Below, piece after piece: positions 50,199 through 61,800 of a DNA stretch of 64,000 bases. A program made the position numbers and the translations under genes. The notes below the pieces were generated by a model. The model was given only the letters and a program-made list of their open reading frames with translations, ran no database searches and had not been told where the DNA came from. This DNA comes from Istiophorus platypterus (lineage: Eukaryota > Chordata > Actinopteri > Istiophoriformes > Istiophoridae), in NCBI GenBank assembly GCA_016859345.1, contig CM029121.1, forward strand, positions 1 to 64,000, read 5' to 3'. The stretch's first letter is position 1; the number at the start of each line of letters is the position of its first letter.

Positions 50199-51166
50199 GG
50201 AAGTCTGGAGTGACAGAGAAGTATGTTAGAGTTATGCAGGACATGTATGTGGACTGTAAGACAGTGGTTAGGTGTGCTGTAGGTGTGACAGAGGAGTTCA
50301 AGGTAGAGGTGGGACTGCATCAGGGATCAGCTCTAAGCCCCTTCTTGTTTGCTATGGTGATGGACAGACTGACAGACGAGGTTAGACAGGAATCTCCATG
50401 GACTATGATGTTTGCAGATGACATTGTGATATGTAGTGAGTGCAGGGAACAGGTGGAGGAGAAGCTTGAGAGGTGGAGATTTGCCCTGGAAAGGAGAGGA
50501 ATGAAGGTTAGCCGCAGCAAGACAGAGTACATGTGTGTGAACGAGAGGGACCCAAGTGGAAGAGTGAGGTTACAGGGAGAAGAGATAAAGAAGGTGGAGG
50601 ATTTTAAGTACTTAGGGTCAACAGTCCAGGGCAATGGAGAGAGTGGAAAAGAGGTGAAGAAGCGTGTGCAGGCAGGCTGGAACTGGTGGAGAAAAGTGTC
50701 AGGTGTGATGTGTGATAGAAGAGTTTCAGCTAAAATGAAAGGAAAGGTGTACAAAACTGTGGTGAGACCAGCGATGCTGTTTGGTCTAGAGACAGTGCCA
50801 CTGAGGAAAAGACAGGAGGCAGAGCTGGAGGTAGCAGAGATGAAGATGTTGAGGTTCTCTCTGGGAGTGACCAGGATGGATAGGATCAGGAATGAGTACA
50901 TCAGAGGGACAGCACATGTTAGAGGTTTTGGAGATAAAGTCAGAGACGCCAGACTGAGATGGTTTGGACATGTCCTGAGAAGAGATAGTGAATATATTGG
51001 TAGAAGGATACTGAGTTTTGAACTGCCAGGAAGGAGGCCTAGAGGAAGACCAAAGAGGAGGTTTATGGATGTAGTGAAAGTGGACATGAAGGTAGTTGGT
51101 GTGAGAGAAGAGGACGCGGAAGACAGGGTTAGATGGAGGACACTGATTCGCTGTGGCGACCCCTAA
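50132..51166 (+). CDS. RTE ORF, reverse transcriptase catalytic and C-terminal part
   Basis: 344 codons. After a few out-of-frame residues it continues RT with DRVPREELWYCMRKSG, GLHQGSALSPFLFAMV (61-76) and the FADD catalytic box (94-97), then the C-terminal region with RWFGHVLRRDSEYIG, GRRPRGRPKRRFMD and RVRWRTLIRCGDP at the end. The stop lies only about 30 bp before the end of the element. Confidence 0.93.
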   Translation: MCLCRSGEAYDRVPREELWYCMRKSGVTEKYVRVMQDMYVDCKTVVRCAVGVTEEFKVEVGLHQGSALSPFLFAMVMDRLTDEVRQESPWTMMFADDIVICSECREQVEEKLERWRFALERRGMKVSRSKTEYMCVNERDPSGRVRLQGEEIKKVEDFKYLGSTVQGNGESGKEVKKRVQAGWNWWRKVSGVMCDRRVSAKMKGKVYKTVVRPAMLFGLETVPLRKRQEAELEVAEMKMLRFSLGVTRMDRIRNEYIRGTAHVRGFGDKVRDARLRWFGHVLRRDSEYIGRRILSFELPGRRPRGRPKRRFMDVVKVDMKVVGVREEDAEDRVRWRTLIRCGDP

Positions 51167-51196
51167 ATGGAAAAGCCGAAAGAAAAAGAGGAAGAA

Positions 51197-51208
51197 GTTT
51201 ATCTTGAC
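51197..51208. repeat. Target-site duplication, right (RTE)
   Basis: GTTTATCTTGAC, identical to the left copy. Confidence 0.88.
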
Positions 51209-52140
51209 GAAAGTCAAGACGTTTCTCCAAATATTCCATTAACAACTAACAAAACCATTTTTCCTATGTCTTTAACAATGTTCAGTGTTTCCACACAAGG
51301 AAGAGGGTTTTGAAGGTCCTGGTGCTTGTATATATATTTTATATATATTTACACACATAGTGATATCAAAGTTATGTTATAAAGTTCATGACTTCCTGAA
51401 CTTATCAGGAGATAAAACTCCTTTTTGGCTCTCCTATTGAATCAACACTGAAAGAGAGCATAACAGAAATACAGTGCTTTCCGCAACCATAATTGAGAAA
51501 GATATGGGCACATGCCTCAATAGCATGGACTCTCCTGGTGAAGACTCTGTCAGAGTGAGTTTACTTCACAAGTACGGTGTATGGAAAACAGGATATCGTT
51601 GGCTCACAATCTAAGAGAATGTGGTGTAAATATATGCATTTGTACATATGCACTACAGTACAGGTGAAAAACACAGAAAACGACATGTTGTGTTTTGAGG
51701 TCAGTCTGTGTCAATGCGCTATAAATCACAGACTATGTGAGATTTTTCTGCCTAAAGAAAGGGTTTATTTATATTACATGCGCTTCTGCAATGTTTTCAT
51801 ACCGTAAACTACAAAACCCTATTCAATGTTTAGGAAATACGTCTTTGTCAGTTTTTGATGGAATATTTAACAAAAAGTCCTAACTGTTGCCAAAAAAACA
51901 TGTTGAATTCGTAAATTGTGTTAGACTTTATTTCTTTATTCTATATGCCTAGAGAACCGATCGTTTGAGTGAATCACCAATAAAATTAAAAACTTGTTTC
52001 AATGTTCTTCCAACATTTTTAAAACCTGTAGGAAACATGGTTTTAGATTTGAAATATTTCCGACTCTTCCTTCTCTTCCATCTTCTCCTGTTTTAGTCTG
52101 TTCTTAATTCAGACTAAAACGTATGAATTACGCATCTCTT
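51209..52140. repeat. Rearranged AT-rich repeat sequence
   Basis: Contains a block related to 40800-41080 (TTATAAAGTTCATGACTTCCTGAA) and a block with AAAAAGTCCTAACTGTTGCC related to 41920-42200. No gene. Confidence 0.6.
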
Positions 52141-52420
52141 GAATTAATCAGTAAATTGATTTTTCATTTCAGCTAGAATATTTTAAGCTGTTTATGTTGC
52201 TGTGTACCCGAGACAGACCCATCTTATCTGACATTTTAGTTGTCTTCTTCTGTGACTTAGGCCGCACTGAAAGAAAGTGTAATAAAAACGAATTTTATAT
52301 TCATAACCTTCTATGTTGTTAGCCTAAGTGTTAGTAAAGTTCAGAAAGACCTGTCTTTCTATTGAAAATACTCACAAATGCTATGAAAGCTTAAAACCCC
52401 ATTTAGAATTGCATGCTCCT
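52141..52420. repeat. Inverted-repeat arm of the family
   Basis: AATATTTTAAGCTGTTTATGTTGCTG is followed by the reverse arm CAGACCCATCTTATCTGACAT to GCTATGAAAGCTTAAAACCC. It corresponds to the right half of the fold at 42260-42745. Confidence 0.65.
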
Positions 52421-54235
52421 AGTTATTGACAATTTAAACATACTAAAAACTGCATGATAAGATATCCAAACTCTTTTTTCACATTCCTTTTGGGATTCAC
52501 GTCATATAGGGGAGAGGGGGGTGTTTGACCGTAACCCAAAAAAAAAAAAAAAAATTTAATTTTTTTTATCCTTTTCTCTCCTCTATCCTGTGCCGCAGGT
52601 ACCTTTGAACCAGGTTAAGCCCACAAAGGAAGTATTCAAGGAGAACTGGATAGAAAAAATACAGCCAAAAGGTATTGTTTTACTTTGAGCACTTTGTATT
52701 ACTTTGAACAACTATCAACTTAAAGTTTTAAAAAAAAACAAAACCTGACATATGTTTTAGTAGCGTTCCTCTTATTCTTGAACTAACAGTTCAAATTGGT
52801 GTGTAAACCCACTGAATTGAAACATACACAGCTTACAATATTTTAAAAGTTTTCTTCATTGAAATAAATAACTCAACATATGAAATTTCCTTAAGGTAGT
52901 CTCACACCTGACAAAGACCCATTCCAAAATTTCTTTATCTGAAATTTTACTTGTCTTCTTCTGTGATGTAAGATGCACTGAAAAAAACTATTACTACCAC
53001 TTTTGTTTTCGTACCCCTCTACGTTGTTAGGGCTTTCTCAACTTAATGTTCACTTAGGCTGTTTTTCTATCAAAAATATTCACACATGCTATGAAAGCTG
53101 AACTAAAACCCCATTTGGCGTCGCATGCTCCTAGTTGTTGTCAATTTAAACATACTAAAAACTGAATTAACAAGAAATCTTCTCATTCCTTTTGTGGTTC
53201 CCATCGTAGAGGGAAAGGGGGTTTAGAGGAAGTTTTTTTAGGGGACGTCAGACGTTGGGAGTCTGATGGAGATTGTCGTTCTTCTTGACAGACCATAGGT
53301 TTTCTGTGTTTTCTCAGGTGGTGGGCCTGGCGAATGCTAATGTTGTGGTGTCCACTGTATGGATGCATAACGACCTCCTCAGTTAATCAGGTGAGTGTTG
53401 AGCTAGGCTTTACTGGCCTTGCCAACATGCATTGATTTATTGACTTCATTGTGGCTGATATGTTATGGTTTTTGTTTTGTCTTTATCAGTGCTTGTTAAA
53501 TCATAGAATATGTGAGAGCATTTTCGGGCTAAATACAGGTTTTAATGATGTTACATGCACTTCAGCTATGTTTTCTTACCAGCTCATTCAAAACCCTTTT
53601 CCCTATTTTGAAACACTGAATATTTTTAAAGACGTTTGAAACATGGTTTTGTTAGTTGTTAATAAACGTCCTGACTAACAAGAAAAACTCATTTTGAACT
53701 CAATAATTGTGTTAGATTTTATTTCACCATTTATTGTTCTTAACAACAAATTTTTGTGTGAATCAACGAAAAATAAAAGTAAGACAAAGTGTTTTTTTTA
53801 ACAGCATGTGTCAGTGCTCTTTAAATCAAAGGTCTTAATGGAATGTTTGGAGAAAGGTCCTGACTGTCGCCAAGAAAAACTGTTACACTTTATTTCTTCA
53901 GTTTATATGCCTATAGAAATTGGATCATTTGGGTGAATCAACCGTAAAATAAAGAATTTGTTTTAATGTTCTTCCAAAATCTTTAAAACCTGTTGGAAAC
54001 GGTTTTAGATTTGAAATATTTCCTACTCTTACTATGTCTTCCTTTGTTTTTTTCCCCTTCATTAGAAACATATTAAGTTAATGAATTTTTACTAGTTTTT
54101 GAGGAAATACCTCAATGGACTGACATTTGAAAAGAGAAATTCATCTGGCTATCTGAATCATGGTATAATTTCTGTTCTTTATTCATACATTTTAGCAACA
54201 CATCTTTTTAATAAATCGCTAAAACTCATTATGAA
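52421..54235. repeat. Mosaic of family fragments in both orientations
   Basis: Reverse pieces (CTCCTCTATCCTGTGCCGCAGG near 52580; GGTTTTCTGTGTTTTCTCAGG and GGTGAGTGTTGAGCTAGG near 53290-53410) alternate with AT-rich blocks related to 41920-42200. An A/T homopolymer stretch lies at 52540-52570. No gene. Confidence 0.65.
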
Positions 54236-54239
54236 ATGT

Positions 54240-54665
54240 AATTGAGCTTTCTTTTGGCTTTCATACAATAAATTTAGTATTTTTTGGTGGAACGCAAGGT
54301 CTTTCTGAACTTAACGTACAATACAGGTAAAAGGATGTGAAGACAAAATGTGTTTAATACAATTTCTTTCAGTATGTCTTAAGTCACAGAAGAAAAAAAA
54401 ATGTCAGATAAGATGGGTCAGTTACAGTGTGTGTCTCCCTTGAGGACAATTCATATCTTGGTTTGTCAGTTATTTCAATGAAAAAAACTTATTTTAAAAT
54501 ATTTCGAGCTGTGTATGCTTCTGTGTACCTGAAACAGACCTATCTTTTCTGACATTTTACTTGTCTACGTTGTTAGCCTAATTGTACATTAAGTTCAGAA
54601 AGACCCGTCTTTCTATCGAAAATACTCATGTATGCTTCAAAAGCTGAAATAAAACCCTATTTGGC
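54240..54665. repeat. Long inverted repeat, third copy
   Basis: Left arm GGCTTTCATACAATAAATT to GGGTCAGTTACAG, right arm CCTGAAACAGACCTATCTTTTC to GCTTCAAAAGCTGAAATAAA, with the same spacer (AAATATTTCGAGCTGTGTATG) as the copy at 42.5 kb. Confidence 0.7.
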
Positions 54666-54715
54666 ATCGCATGCTCCTAGTTGAAGTTAATTTAAACATA
54701 CTGTTGTGCCTCACT

Positions 54716-55070
54716 AACAGACTGTAGACAAAGAAGGCCTACAGGCACACCCAAACCTGGAATCCAGCTAAGGCCACATGTTGCTACCTGAGGTAGACAA
54801 AGAACTCGGCTGAACAATCCCCCCGTCACACGGTCTCAGTTGTATAACCGATCAAATGGGCGACCCCCAACATGCACGGTACCAGCCGAACAACGGGGTT
54901 CCCCCAAAATCCACAGCTCTCATTGGGTGAAATCCATCACCGTCAACCCCAAATTGTGAAGTCACCCAAAGTTACATTAACTCAGAAACTCACGAAAACA
55001 ATTTTTGCTTCTGGCTTGGAACTTCACCGCGACCAGCGAACTTTGAAAACTTGCCTTTGGGTAAGAATAT
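54716..55070 (+). repeat. LTR-like repeat (copy 1)
   Basis: Begins TGTGCCTCACTAACAGACTG and runs through CCCCCAAAATCCAC and CCATCACCGTCA to ACTCACGAAAACAATTTTTGC. It matches 60602-60855 over most of its length. The TG start and composition suggest a solo LTR or part of one; no internal retroviral sequence adjoins it. Confidence 0.42.
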
Positions 55071-56940
55071 AAAAGGAAAACGTACTTTTGTTAGTTAGTG
55101 TCAACACCTCTCACTGGAGTCAACAAAGAAATGCCCTTTGGAAAGGCAAATTCAGCCAAGCTGAACACTCACCTGACTATCTGAGGAAGCGGTTATGCGG
55201 CTATACAGTGGACACAGCTTTCATAGAATGTGTGAGTATTTTCGGTAGAAAGAGAAGTCTTTATAAACTTAACGTAAAATTGAGCTACAATTAGAATATG
55301 AAGATAGAATTTAGTTTTATTTCAGTTTCTGTCAGTGCGTCTTAAGTCACAGACAAAGAGATTTTGTAAGGAGAGGTATTTTTCAGTTGTATAAATACAT
55401 TTCAAGGATAAGTTGACATTTATATCAATGAAGAAAACATCTTTTAAAATATTAAGCTGTATATTTATTTTTGGTGGCCTTGAGAAAAATACTTATTAAG
55501 AATAAGACTCAAACAATATGTAAACTAACTTTTGTTAGTTTGTTTCAAAACCTGAATTTTGAGTCAATAAATGCCCGTCGGAAATGCCAATAAAGCCAAG
55601 CTGAACACTGCCACATGGCCAACTGGACCTGACTATTCTTCCCCTTTCCTACACCTGTGGATGGCGCGTGAAATCAGCTGCAAGTGATTAACCTGGTTCA
55701 AAGGAGAAGCGCGGTACCTGTGGCAAAGGATAGAGGAGAGAAACAGGGAGTTGGTGAGTTTTATTTACACAATAGGAAAACAAAGGGGATGCAACAACTC
55801 AAATGAACCTCCTTATCAAAATGGGGGGAGACAGGAACAGAAAGACATCTCTTTCGGAAAACAATACTCATATTGAAGCTATGTTTTTTTTTCTATACAA
55901 AAGTCTTACTCACTTTGTGTAAGAATATAAAAGGAAAATGTGCTAATTTTGTTAGTTTGCGTCAACACATCACACTGGAGTCAATGAACCAATGCCTGTT
56001 GGAAGGGCCAATATAGTCTAGCTGAACATTCACCTGACTAGCTGAGGAAGCTGTTATTCGGCTATACAGTGGACACCTCGAAACTGGTACTCACCAGGAC
56101 CACCAAAGTAAAACCTCTGGTCTATCAACAAAACAACAATCTCCCTTCAGACCCTGGACCAGCCCCCAATGTGTTACGTCACCTAAAAATGTCCAGAAGT
56201 CGGACAAACGCCTACTGATCTCGGCATAGAAATGTACAAAAGCAGCAGCGGCGACACACACACTGCCACATGGCCCACTGGCCCTGACTAATCTTCCCCT
56301 TTCCTACGCCTGAGGATGGTGAGTGGAATCGGCTGCGGGTGGTCGACCTGGTTCACAGGAGGAGCGGAAGTACCTGCTGCACAGGACAAGAGGAGACAAA
56401 CGGGGGGAAAAAATATATAAAAATGGTGAGTTGTTGCAATTCAGCCCCTCCCCAACGACTTTGGAAGACAGACTTTTATTTTATTATTATTTCAGTTTGT
56501 CTTAATAGCCGAAAACTTGAAGAAAGTGACCACGAATTGTGCTTTTATTTCAGTTTTCATAGAATGTGTGAATATTTTCTTTTATTGTTTTTAAGTGTTT
56601 TTATTTATTTTTCATTACATTGCAGGGCAAGGTACAAAGTTCAACATTATCACTGTATGTATGACACTGTAATAATACAAACATTTTACTCCCCACTCAC
56701 CCCTTATAAACATACCTGTTTATACCAGTATTTTAGGATGGTCCGTATTCATTGTCAGATATTTTAGTTTGGCTGAATGTAAGTATAAATTAAAAGGTAT
56801 CTTAGCGTATTGTGCTTCGATGTCCATCCATGATATCATATTGTCATCAGAAAAATAGAAGCTGAAGGTGCTCAGCTGTGGAAGTACCAATAGATGTTTG
56901 GACACTTTAACCCCCCCGTGTTGAATGGAAGATACACCAC
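55071..56940 (+). repeat. Successive 1.17-kb family units, partial
   Basis: At least three starts (ACTGGAGTCAACAAAG at about 55110, CAATAAAGCCAAGCTGAAC at about 55590, ACTGGAGTCAATGAACC at about 55975) with intervening TTTATTTCAG boxes and GGAGCGGAAGTACCTGC at about 56360. The stretch at 56580-56900 is unassigned. Confidence 0.72.
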
Positions 56941-57059
56941 TGCAACCACCACCTAAGACACCACAGAAAAACCTCTTGGTCACAGGAGGAGCGGCGGTAC
57001 CTGCGGCACAGGGAAGAGGAGTGAAATGTGGGAGGGAGGGGGAAATTGAGCCCCCATCA

Positions 57060-57380
57060 AATGGAAGATACACCAGAGGTAGGCAAAAAATGGAGCTTTT
57101 CTTATTACATATAAATTTTCTAAGGAATGGTGTTGTTTGTCAAACATTCCTTCAGGTGGCGCCAAAGGGATATTTTGGAATAAATATAGGAACTTTGGCA
57201 GTATATTCATTTATAGAATATTAATTTTGCCAAGTAGAGAATTAGGCAATGGCATCCATCTTTCCAGAGCCTTATATACTGTCCAAATTGTCCTCCGTTT
57301 CCTGCTGTTTAATGCGCCATGCAAGGAGCCTACCAGGCTTTTCCCCTTGATCATAATAATTTGCTCTAAGTCTGATTAAA
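57060..57380 (-). pseudogene. L1-type LINE RT C-terminal fragment
   Basis: Third copy of the fragment also found at 12.8-13.1 and 35.3-35.6 kb, with the same neighbouring GGAGCGGCGGTACCTGCGG box. Here it is continuous with the remainder of an L1 relic. Confidence 0.68.
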
Positions 57381-57581
57381 TTTGCAGCGGCCTTGTTAGA
57401 TGTTTTTTCATTGTATTGAGTCATTGGTAATAATAACTGCTTATGTACATTGCTGTCACTCTGCTCCTTCTTGAAAGTTCTTGTTCTCAAGTGTTTTAAT
57501 TTGATGTTCCATCTCTTTACATTTTTTTCCTGAGTTTCTCTGGACCGTCTGCTTGTAATTTATAATTTGGCCCCTAATAAA

Positions 57582-58079
57582 TTATTTGAAGGCTTCCCAC
57601 CTAACAGTTTCAGAAGTCTGGGATGTATTAAACTCGAAATAGATATCAATTTGTTCACCTAAAAATTGTAGGAACTTTGAGTCCCACATCCATTTTGTGT
57701 GAAATCTCCATTTGGGGGATTTACGAATCAATTTTGGCTCCACATAGGCTATAGAGACAGCTGAATGATCTGAGATGATTATGCTGTTATAGTGACATCC
57801 TCTAATATTAAAAAGGAGTTCTGCTGATACCAGAAAGTAATCTATTCTAGAATAACATTTATATGTACTAGAGTAAAAGGAGAACTCTCTTGCAGTCTGG
57901 TTCAAGTGTCTCCATACATTCACTAGATTGAATTCTTTTATAAAATGGTGTAGTGTTTTCCTGGATCTCATGTGAGTGTTGTCTACTCCATTCTTTCTAT
58001 CTCTGCTTGGATATAGGACACAATTGAAATCCCCAGCAATATTTTTACCTGGCAAAGTTGAGATTCTCAAAAATAACAC
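57582..58079 (-). pseudogene. L1-type LINE endonuclease, C-terminal half
   Basis: A 165-codon frame with AGDFNCVL (15-22), SRIDYFLVS (77-85) and ISDHSAVSI (102-110), the last three metal- and DNA-binding blocks of an APE-type endonuclease. The frame then ends where RT should start. Confidence 0.88.
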
Positions 58080-58182
58080 TTGTAAAAACTGACATTATCA
58101 GTATTTGGTCCATCTACATTAATTAAATTGATCTGTGTAGACAGAAGATGACCTTGTATAATTAAAAATCTACCATAAGGGT

Positions 58183-58374
58183 CTAGGTTATCCTTTTGAT
58201 TTGTATCTGAATAGATTTATGTATTAGCGTTACTATACTTGTGACATTAGTAGAATATGAAGATGCTAGAACGTGCCCAGGCCATTTATGTTTTATCTTA
58301 GATGTCTCATTCGCTAACAAGTGTGTTTCCTGCAGGGATACTATCTTGCCTCTCAACTGTTTTATCCTGTTCAT
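58183..58374 (-). pseudogene. L1-type LINE endonuclease, N-terminal part
   Basis: 63 codons with IVSLQETHL, the conserved Gln-Glu-Thr block of the endonuclease. It is separated from the C-terminal half by frame changes. Confidence 0.78.
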
Positions 58375-58642
58375 AACCTGCCTAATTTGGTTAGGTTTGT
58401 GCAGGCCTCTTTAGTTCCATGAGATACAATCAACTAAAACATCTGTCATTATCTTCCTATATATTTAAGGAGGAAGAATATTGAGTCTAATGACTAAATT
58501 TGGTACCATGCATATACCATAGAGAGAAAGAGAGAGAGATTTCCCACCCCAAACACCCTGAACACATGCATGCCCAAGTTGAAAATGTGGACAACCTTTA
58601 TTAAACATTTTAACTTGAACAGATCTTTCTTTCTTTTCTTTT

Positions 58643-58864
58643 TCATGTACAAGGGTCAGATCTTTCTTCTTTCTCAGGTATGCCCAGTATGTGCACATTA
58701 TTATGATGGCTTCTGCATTCCAAGTCGTTGTTTTTAGTAGCTAAAAATTTAGTCTGTTTCTCCAGTTTGTCCAAAACAGCCTGCAGACTGTTGGTGGTGT
58801 CCTCCGCTGTAGATATGCGCTGTTCTGCCTCGGAGATGCGGCCACTGCATTCTTTAATATCCAT
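58643..58864 (-). pseudogene. L1-type LINE ORF1 fragment (coiled coil and RRM start)
   Basis: 73 codons: a heptad-rich coiled coil (about residues 8-40) then LECRSHHNNVHILGIPE, matching the start of the RNA-recognition domain of L1 ORF1 proteins. ORF1p packages LINE RNA as trimers. The rest is not recognisable. Confidence 0.8.
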
Positions 58865-59215
58865 GTCAACATTTTTAGATTATGCCAACAGCTTGTTCAT
58901 TTCTGTATGGGACTCTTGTTTGAATGACATTATAGCCTTCTTGATGTCCACAGTGGAGGGATTTTCCATGCTTTCAGTACTGTCAGTTTTAATGCCTGCA
59001 GGTGCCGCAGCACTGTCGTTAGCATTGGACACATGATTTCTTTCCTTTCCTTTGGCTGCCTTCCAGATGTCTTTGTTTTTTCTCCTTGATATTTCACTTT
59101 CAGTGTGTCTTTGCTATTGAGTTGCTCTACTTTTTATACTGGTTAGGAATATAGTCAATAAATTGCAGAATTAGCAACGGTGCAAGAAAAAATGCGTCTG
59201 TTCAGCACGCCGCCA

Positions 59216-59680
59216 TTACCGGAATTCGAATGTGTGAGTGTTTTCAGCAGAAAGACATCTCTTTCGCAAAATACTCACATTGAAGCTATGTTTTGTTTTT
59301 TTGTTTTTTTAAATCCAGAAGTCTTTGAACATTTCCTTTGTATAAGAATATAAAAGGAAAATGTGCTAATTTTTGCTAGTTTTTGTCAACACTTCACACT
59401 GGAGTCAACAAACCAATGCATGTTGGAAAGGATAATACAGCCAAGCTGAACACTCACCTGACTAGCTGAAGAAGCTGTTATGCGCCTATACAGTGGACAC
59501 CACATCACTGGTACTCACCAGGACCACCACTTAGACAGCACAGAAAAAACGCTTTTCTATCAACAACACAACAATCACGAACTGCCACATGGCCCACTGG
59601 CCCTGACTAATCTTCCCCTTTCCTATACCTGTGCATGGTGAGTGGAATGGTAGCCGGTAGCCGGTGGCCGGTGGCAAGCC
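59216..59680 (+). repeat. 1.17-kb family unit, partial
   Basis: GAGTGTTTTCAGCAGAAAGAC, CACTTCACACTGGAGTCAAC, CTGAACACTCACCTGACTAG, GGCCCACTGGCCCTGAC. Confidence 0.78.
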
Positions 59681-60590
59681 ATCCTAGCGTAGCTGCTACT
59701 CACTCCCTGGCAGCGCCTGAGCAGTTGGGCGGCCAGGTAACAGTACATAATAAGAAGCGTAGCCCTAGACAAAAGCCTGTGATTCACCACCAACCAGTCC
59801 AAGTTTCAAATAGATTATCCCCACTCATGACAGACCCGCTGAGAAACAAACGAGACCAGCACTATAGTTAAATGTATTCCTGAGGCCTGAGCAGGCCACG
59901 TTGAATCATGTTTAAAACTGCTGGCTAAGGATAAGCGTAAATAAAGCAAGATTGTTATTCGGCTTAGCCGATCAGAGGTTACAAAATTCAATGTGGAGTC
60001 AGCACGTACGTATGCAAAGATGATGTCGTACTCCGTAGTTTTCTCTGGGCCCCTGCCCAGCTGGCTGTCAAGGTGGTGTCCAGCAAACGACAGTGGCTTT
60101 ATAGACAATTGGTGGACTTTTTGGGGAAGATCTGGTCTGATTAGGAGAGATGGCTACATCCCACTATGGATGCAGCAGCTCTCATCTCTAGAAATCTGAT
60201 CAAGTTTATTAGAAAACCAAAACTATGACAACCCAGAGGTGAGACCAGGAAGCAGAGTTGTAGTCTTACACATTTCTCTGTGCCTACATTACTGCTGTCA
60301 CCCACTCAATACCCCATAGAGACTGTGTCTGCTCCCAACCACCTAAATGAAATTAACTCAAAAACATGCAGAGGAGGAGCTGTTCTGAATAACCTAATAA
60401 AAATTAAGACCACCAATACTGAAACACAGCAAAGTAGGAGAATTAAATGTGAACTCCGAAACATTAGATAACTCCCATCCATATCTGTATTAGTTAATGA
60501 TTCAAAAACATTGATGTATTTTTTCTTACCGAGACCTGGCTGTGTCATGATGACTTTGTTAGCTTAAATGACCCCACCCCCCCAGTCATA
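59681..60590 (+). pseudogene. LINE ORF1/esterase and endonuclease-start remnant
   Basis: Parallel to 44036-44690, but it extends further and includes a TFWGRSGLIRRDGYIP block (near 60120-60160) and then, around 60440-60550, KCELRNIR and LVNDSK words that resemble the start of a CR1/L2-type endonuclease. Stops and frame changes are frequent. Confidence 0.58.
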
Positions 60591-60597
60591 TTAATAC

Positions 60598-61170
60598 TTG
60601 TTGTGCCTCACCAACATACTTTAGACACAGAAGGCCTACTTACACACCAAAACCTGAAACTAAGCTAAAGACCACGTATTGCTAGCTGAGAAAGACAAAG
60701 AACTAAGCTGAGCAACCCCCAACACACGCAGCATCAGCTGATCAGCGGAGCTCCCCCAAAATCCACCGCTCCCATTGGGTGAAACCCACCACGGTCAGTC
60801 CCAAACTGTGACATCACCTAAAGTTATATTAACACAGAAACTCCTGCAACTCACGCTTCTGGAGATTGATGTTACTGATGTTAATAAATCCTGTCATATC
60901 TTAAAGAGAAGTTGCCCTGGTGTTTTTGCTTGCATATAGTGATACAAAGCTGGTTGACGGAGTCATTGCCGACCTCCACTCGTTCTCTGTTCACTCTGGA
61001 AATACCAATATTTCCCATATATGGGCATTTCCAGAGTGAACACCCCCTTTGAGTCTGCATCAACTATATGGTTATTGGTCCAAGTCTTCCCATTGTTGCC
61101 CCGTTTATTATTAATTTGGATTAATAAGATTAATTAATTTGAATAATAATTAATAATTATCTTTGATAAT
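60598..61170 (+). repeat. LTR-like repeat (copy 2) with AT-rich tail
   Basis: Starts TGTTGTGCCTCACCAACA, has AATAAATCCTGTCATATC at about 60885, and ends in a GGTTATTGGTCC...TTGCCCCGTTTATTA stretch shared with 36320-36420. It joins the two halves seen separately at 54716-55070 and 36082-36470, so they belong to one repeat family. A solo LTR is the likeliest reading. Confidence 0.48.
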
Positions 61171-61800
61171 TATCTTTTATTCGGCTATACAGTGGACACC
61201 TCAAAACTGGTATTCACCAGGACCACCACAGTAAAACCTCTGGTATATCAACAAAACAACAATCTCCCTTTAGACCCCGGACCAGCCCCCAATGTGTTAC
61301 GTCACCTAAAAATGTCCAGAAGTCGGACAAATGCCTACTGATCTCGGTATAGAAATATACAAAAGCAGTGGCAGAGGCACACAAATTTCCACATGGCCCA
61401 CTGGCCCTGACTATTATTTGCCTTTATTAAACCTGTGGATGGGAGTGGAATCGGCTGCGGGTGATTGACCTGGTTCACAAGACAAAGGAGAGAAAAAGGG
61501 GGGGGGGTTGCAATTAAGTACCCCACACCCCCATGACGGGGACCACAAACGGAATGTGAAGACAGACTTCAGTTTAATTATTATTTCAGTTTTCAGTTTG
61601 TCTAAATAGTTAAACTTTAAGAATGTGATCACTGCCACCTGGCCCACTGGCCCTGACTAATCTTCCCCTTTCCTACACCTGAGGATGGCGAGTGGAATCG
61701 GCTGCGGATGATCAACCTGGTTCACAGGAGGAGTGGCAGTACCTGCTGTATAGGACAGAAGAGAGAAATAGAGGGGGGGGAAAGCAGTGAATGGTTACGG
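61171..61800 (+). repeat. 1.17-kb family units, partial
   Basis: TTATTCGGCTATACAGTGGAC, AAACCTCTGGTATATC, CCAATGTGTTACGTCACC, GGCCCACTGGCCCTGAC (twice), GGAGGAGTGGCAGTACC. A G-run is at 61500-61507. Last recognisable copies of the family in the window. Confidence 0.75.

Larger units (their letters stand above)
48063..51196 (+). mobile_element. Full-length RTE-clade LINE with target-site duplication
   Basis: About 3.13 kb from 5' terminus TGTAGCCGCAAGGGG to the A/G-rich tail GAAAGAAAAAGAGGAAGAA, flanked by 12-bp direct repeats. Contains a 5' UTR of about 180 bp, a single endonuclease/reverse-transcriptase ORF and an almost absent 3' UTR, typical of RTE. It is inactivated by one nonsense codon and one frameshift. 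It is the reference for the other three RTE fragments here. Expander-like and Rex3-like families in teleosts are possible names; I cannot choose without a search. Confidence 0.94.
56941..59215 (-). mobile_element. L1-type (Tx1/L1 clade) LINE relic, internally deleted
   Basis: On the minus strand the order is an ORF1-like coiled coil (58643-58864), endonuclease (58183-58374 and 57582-58079) and a piece of RT C-terminus (about 57060-57380). The catalytic RT core between 57380 and 57580 is missing. Frames are separated by stops. Confidence 0.82.
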
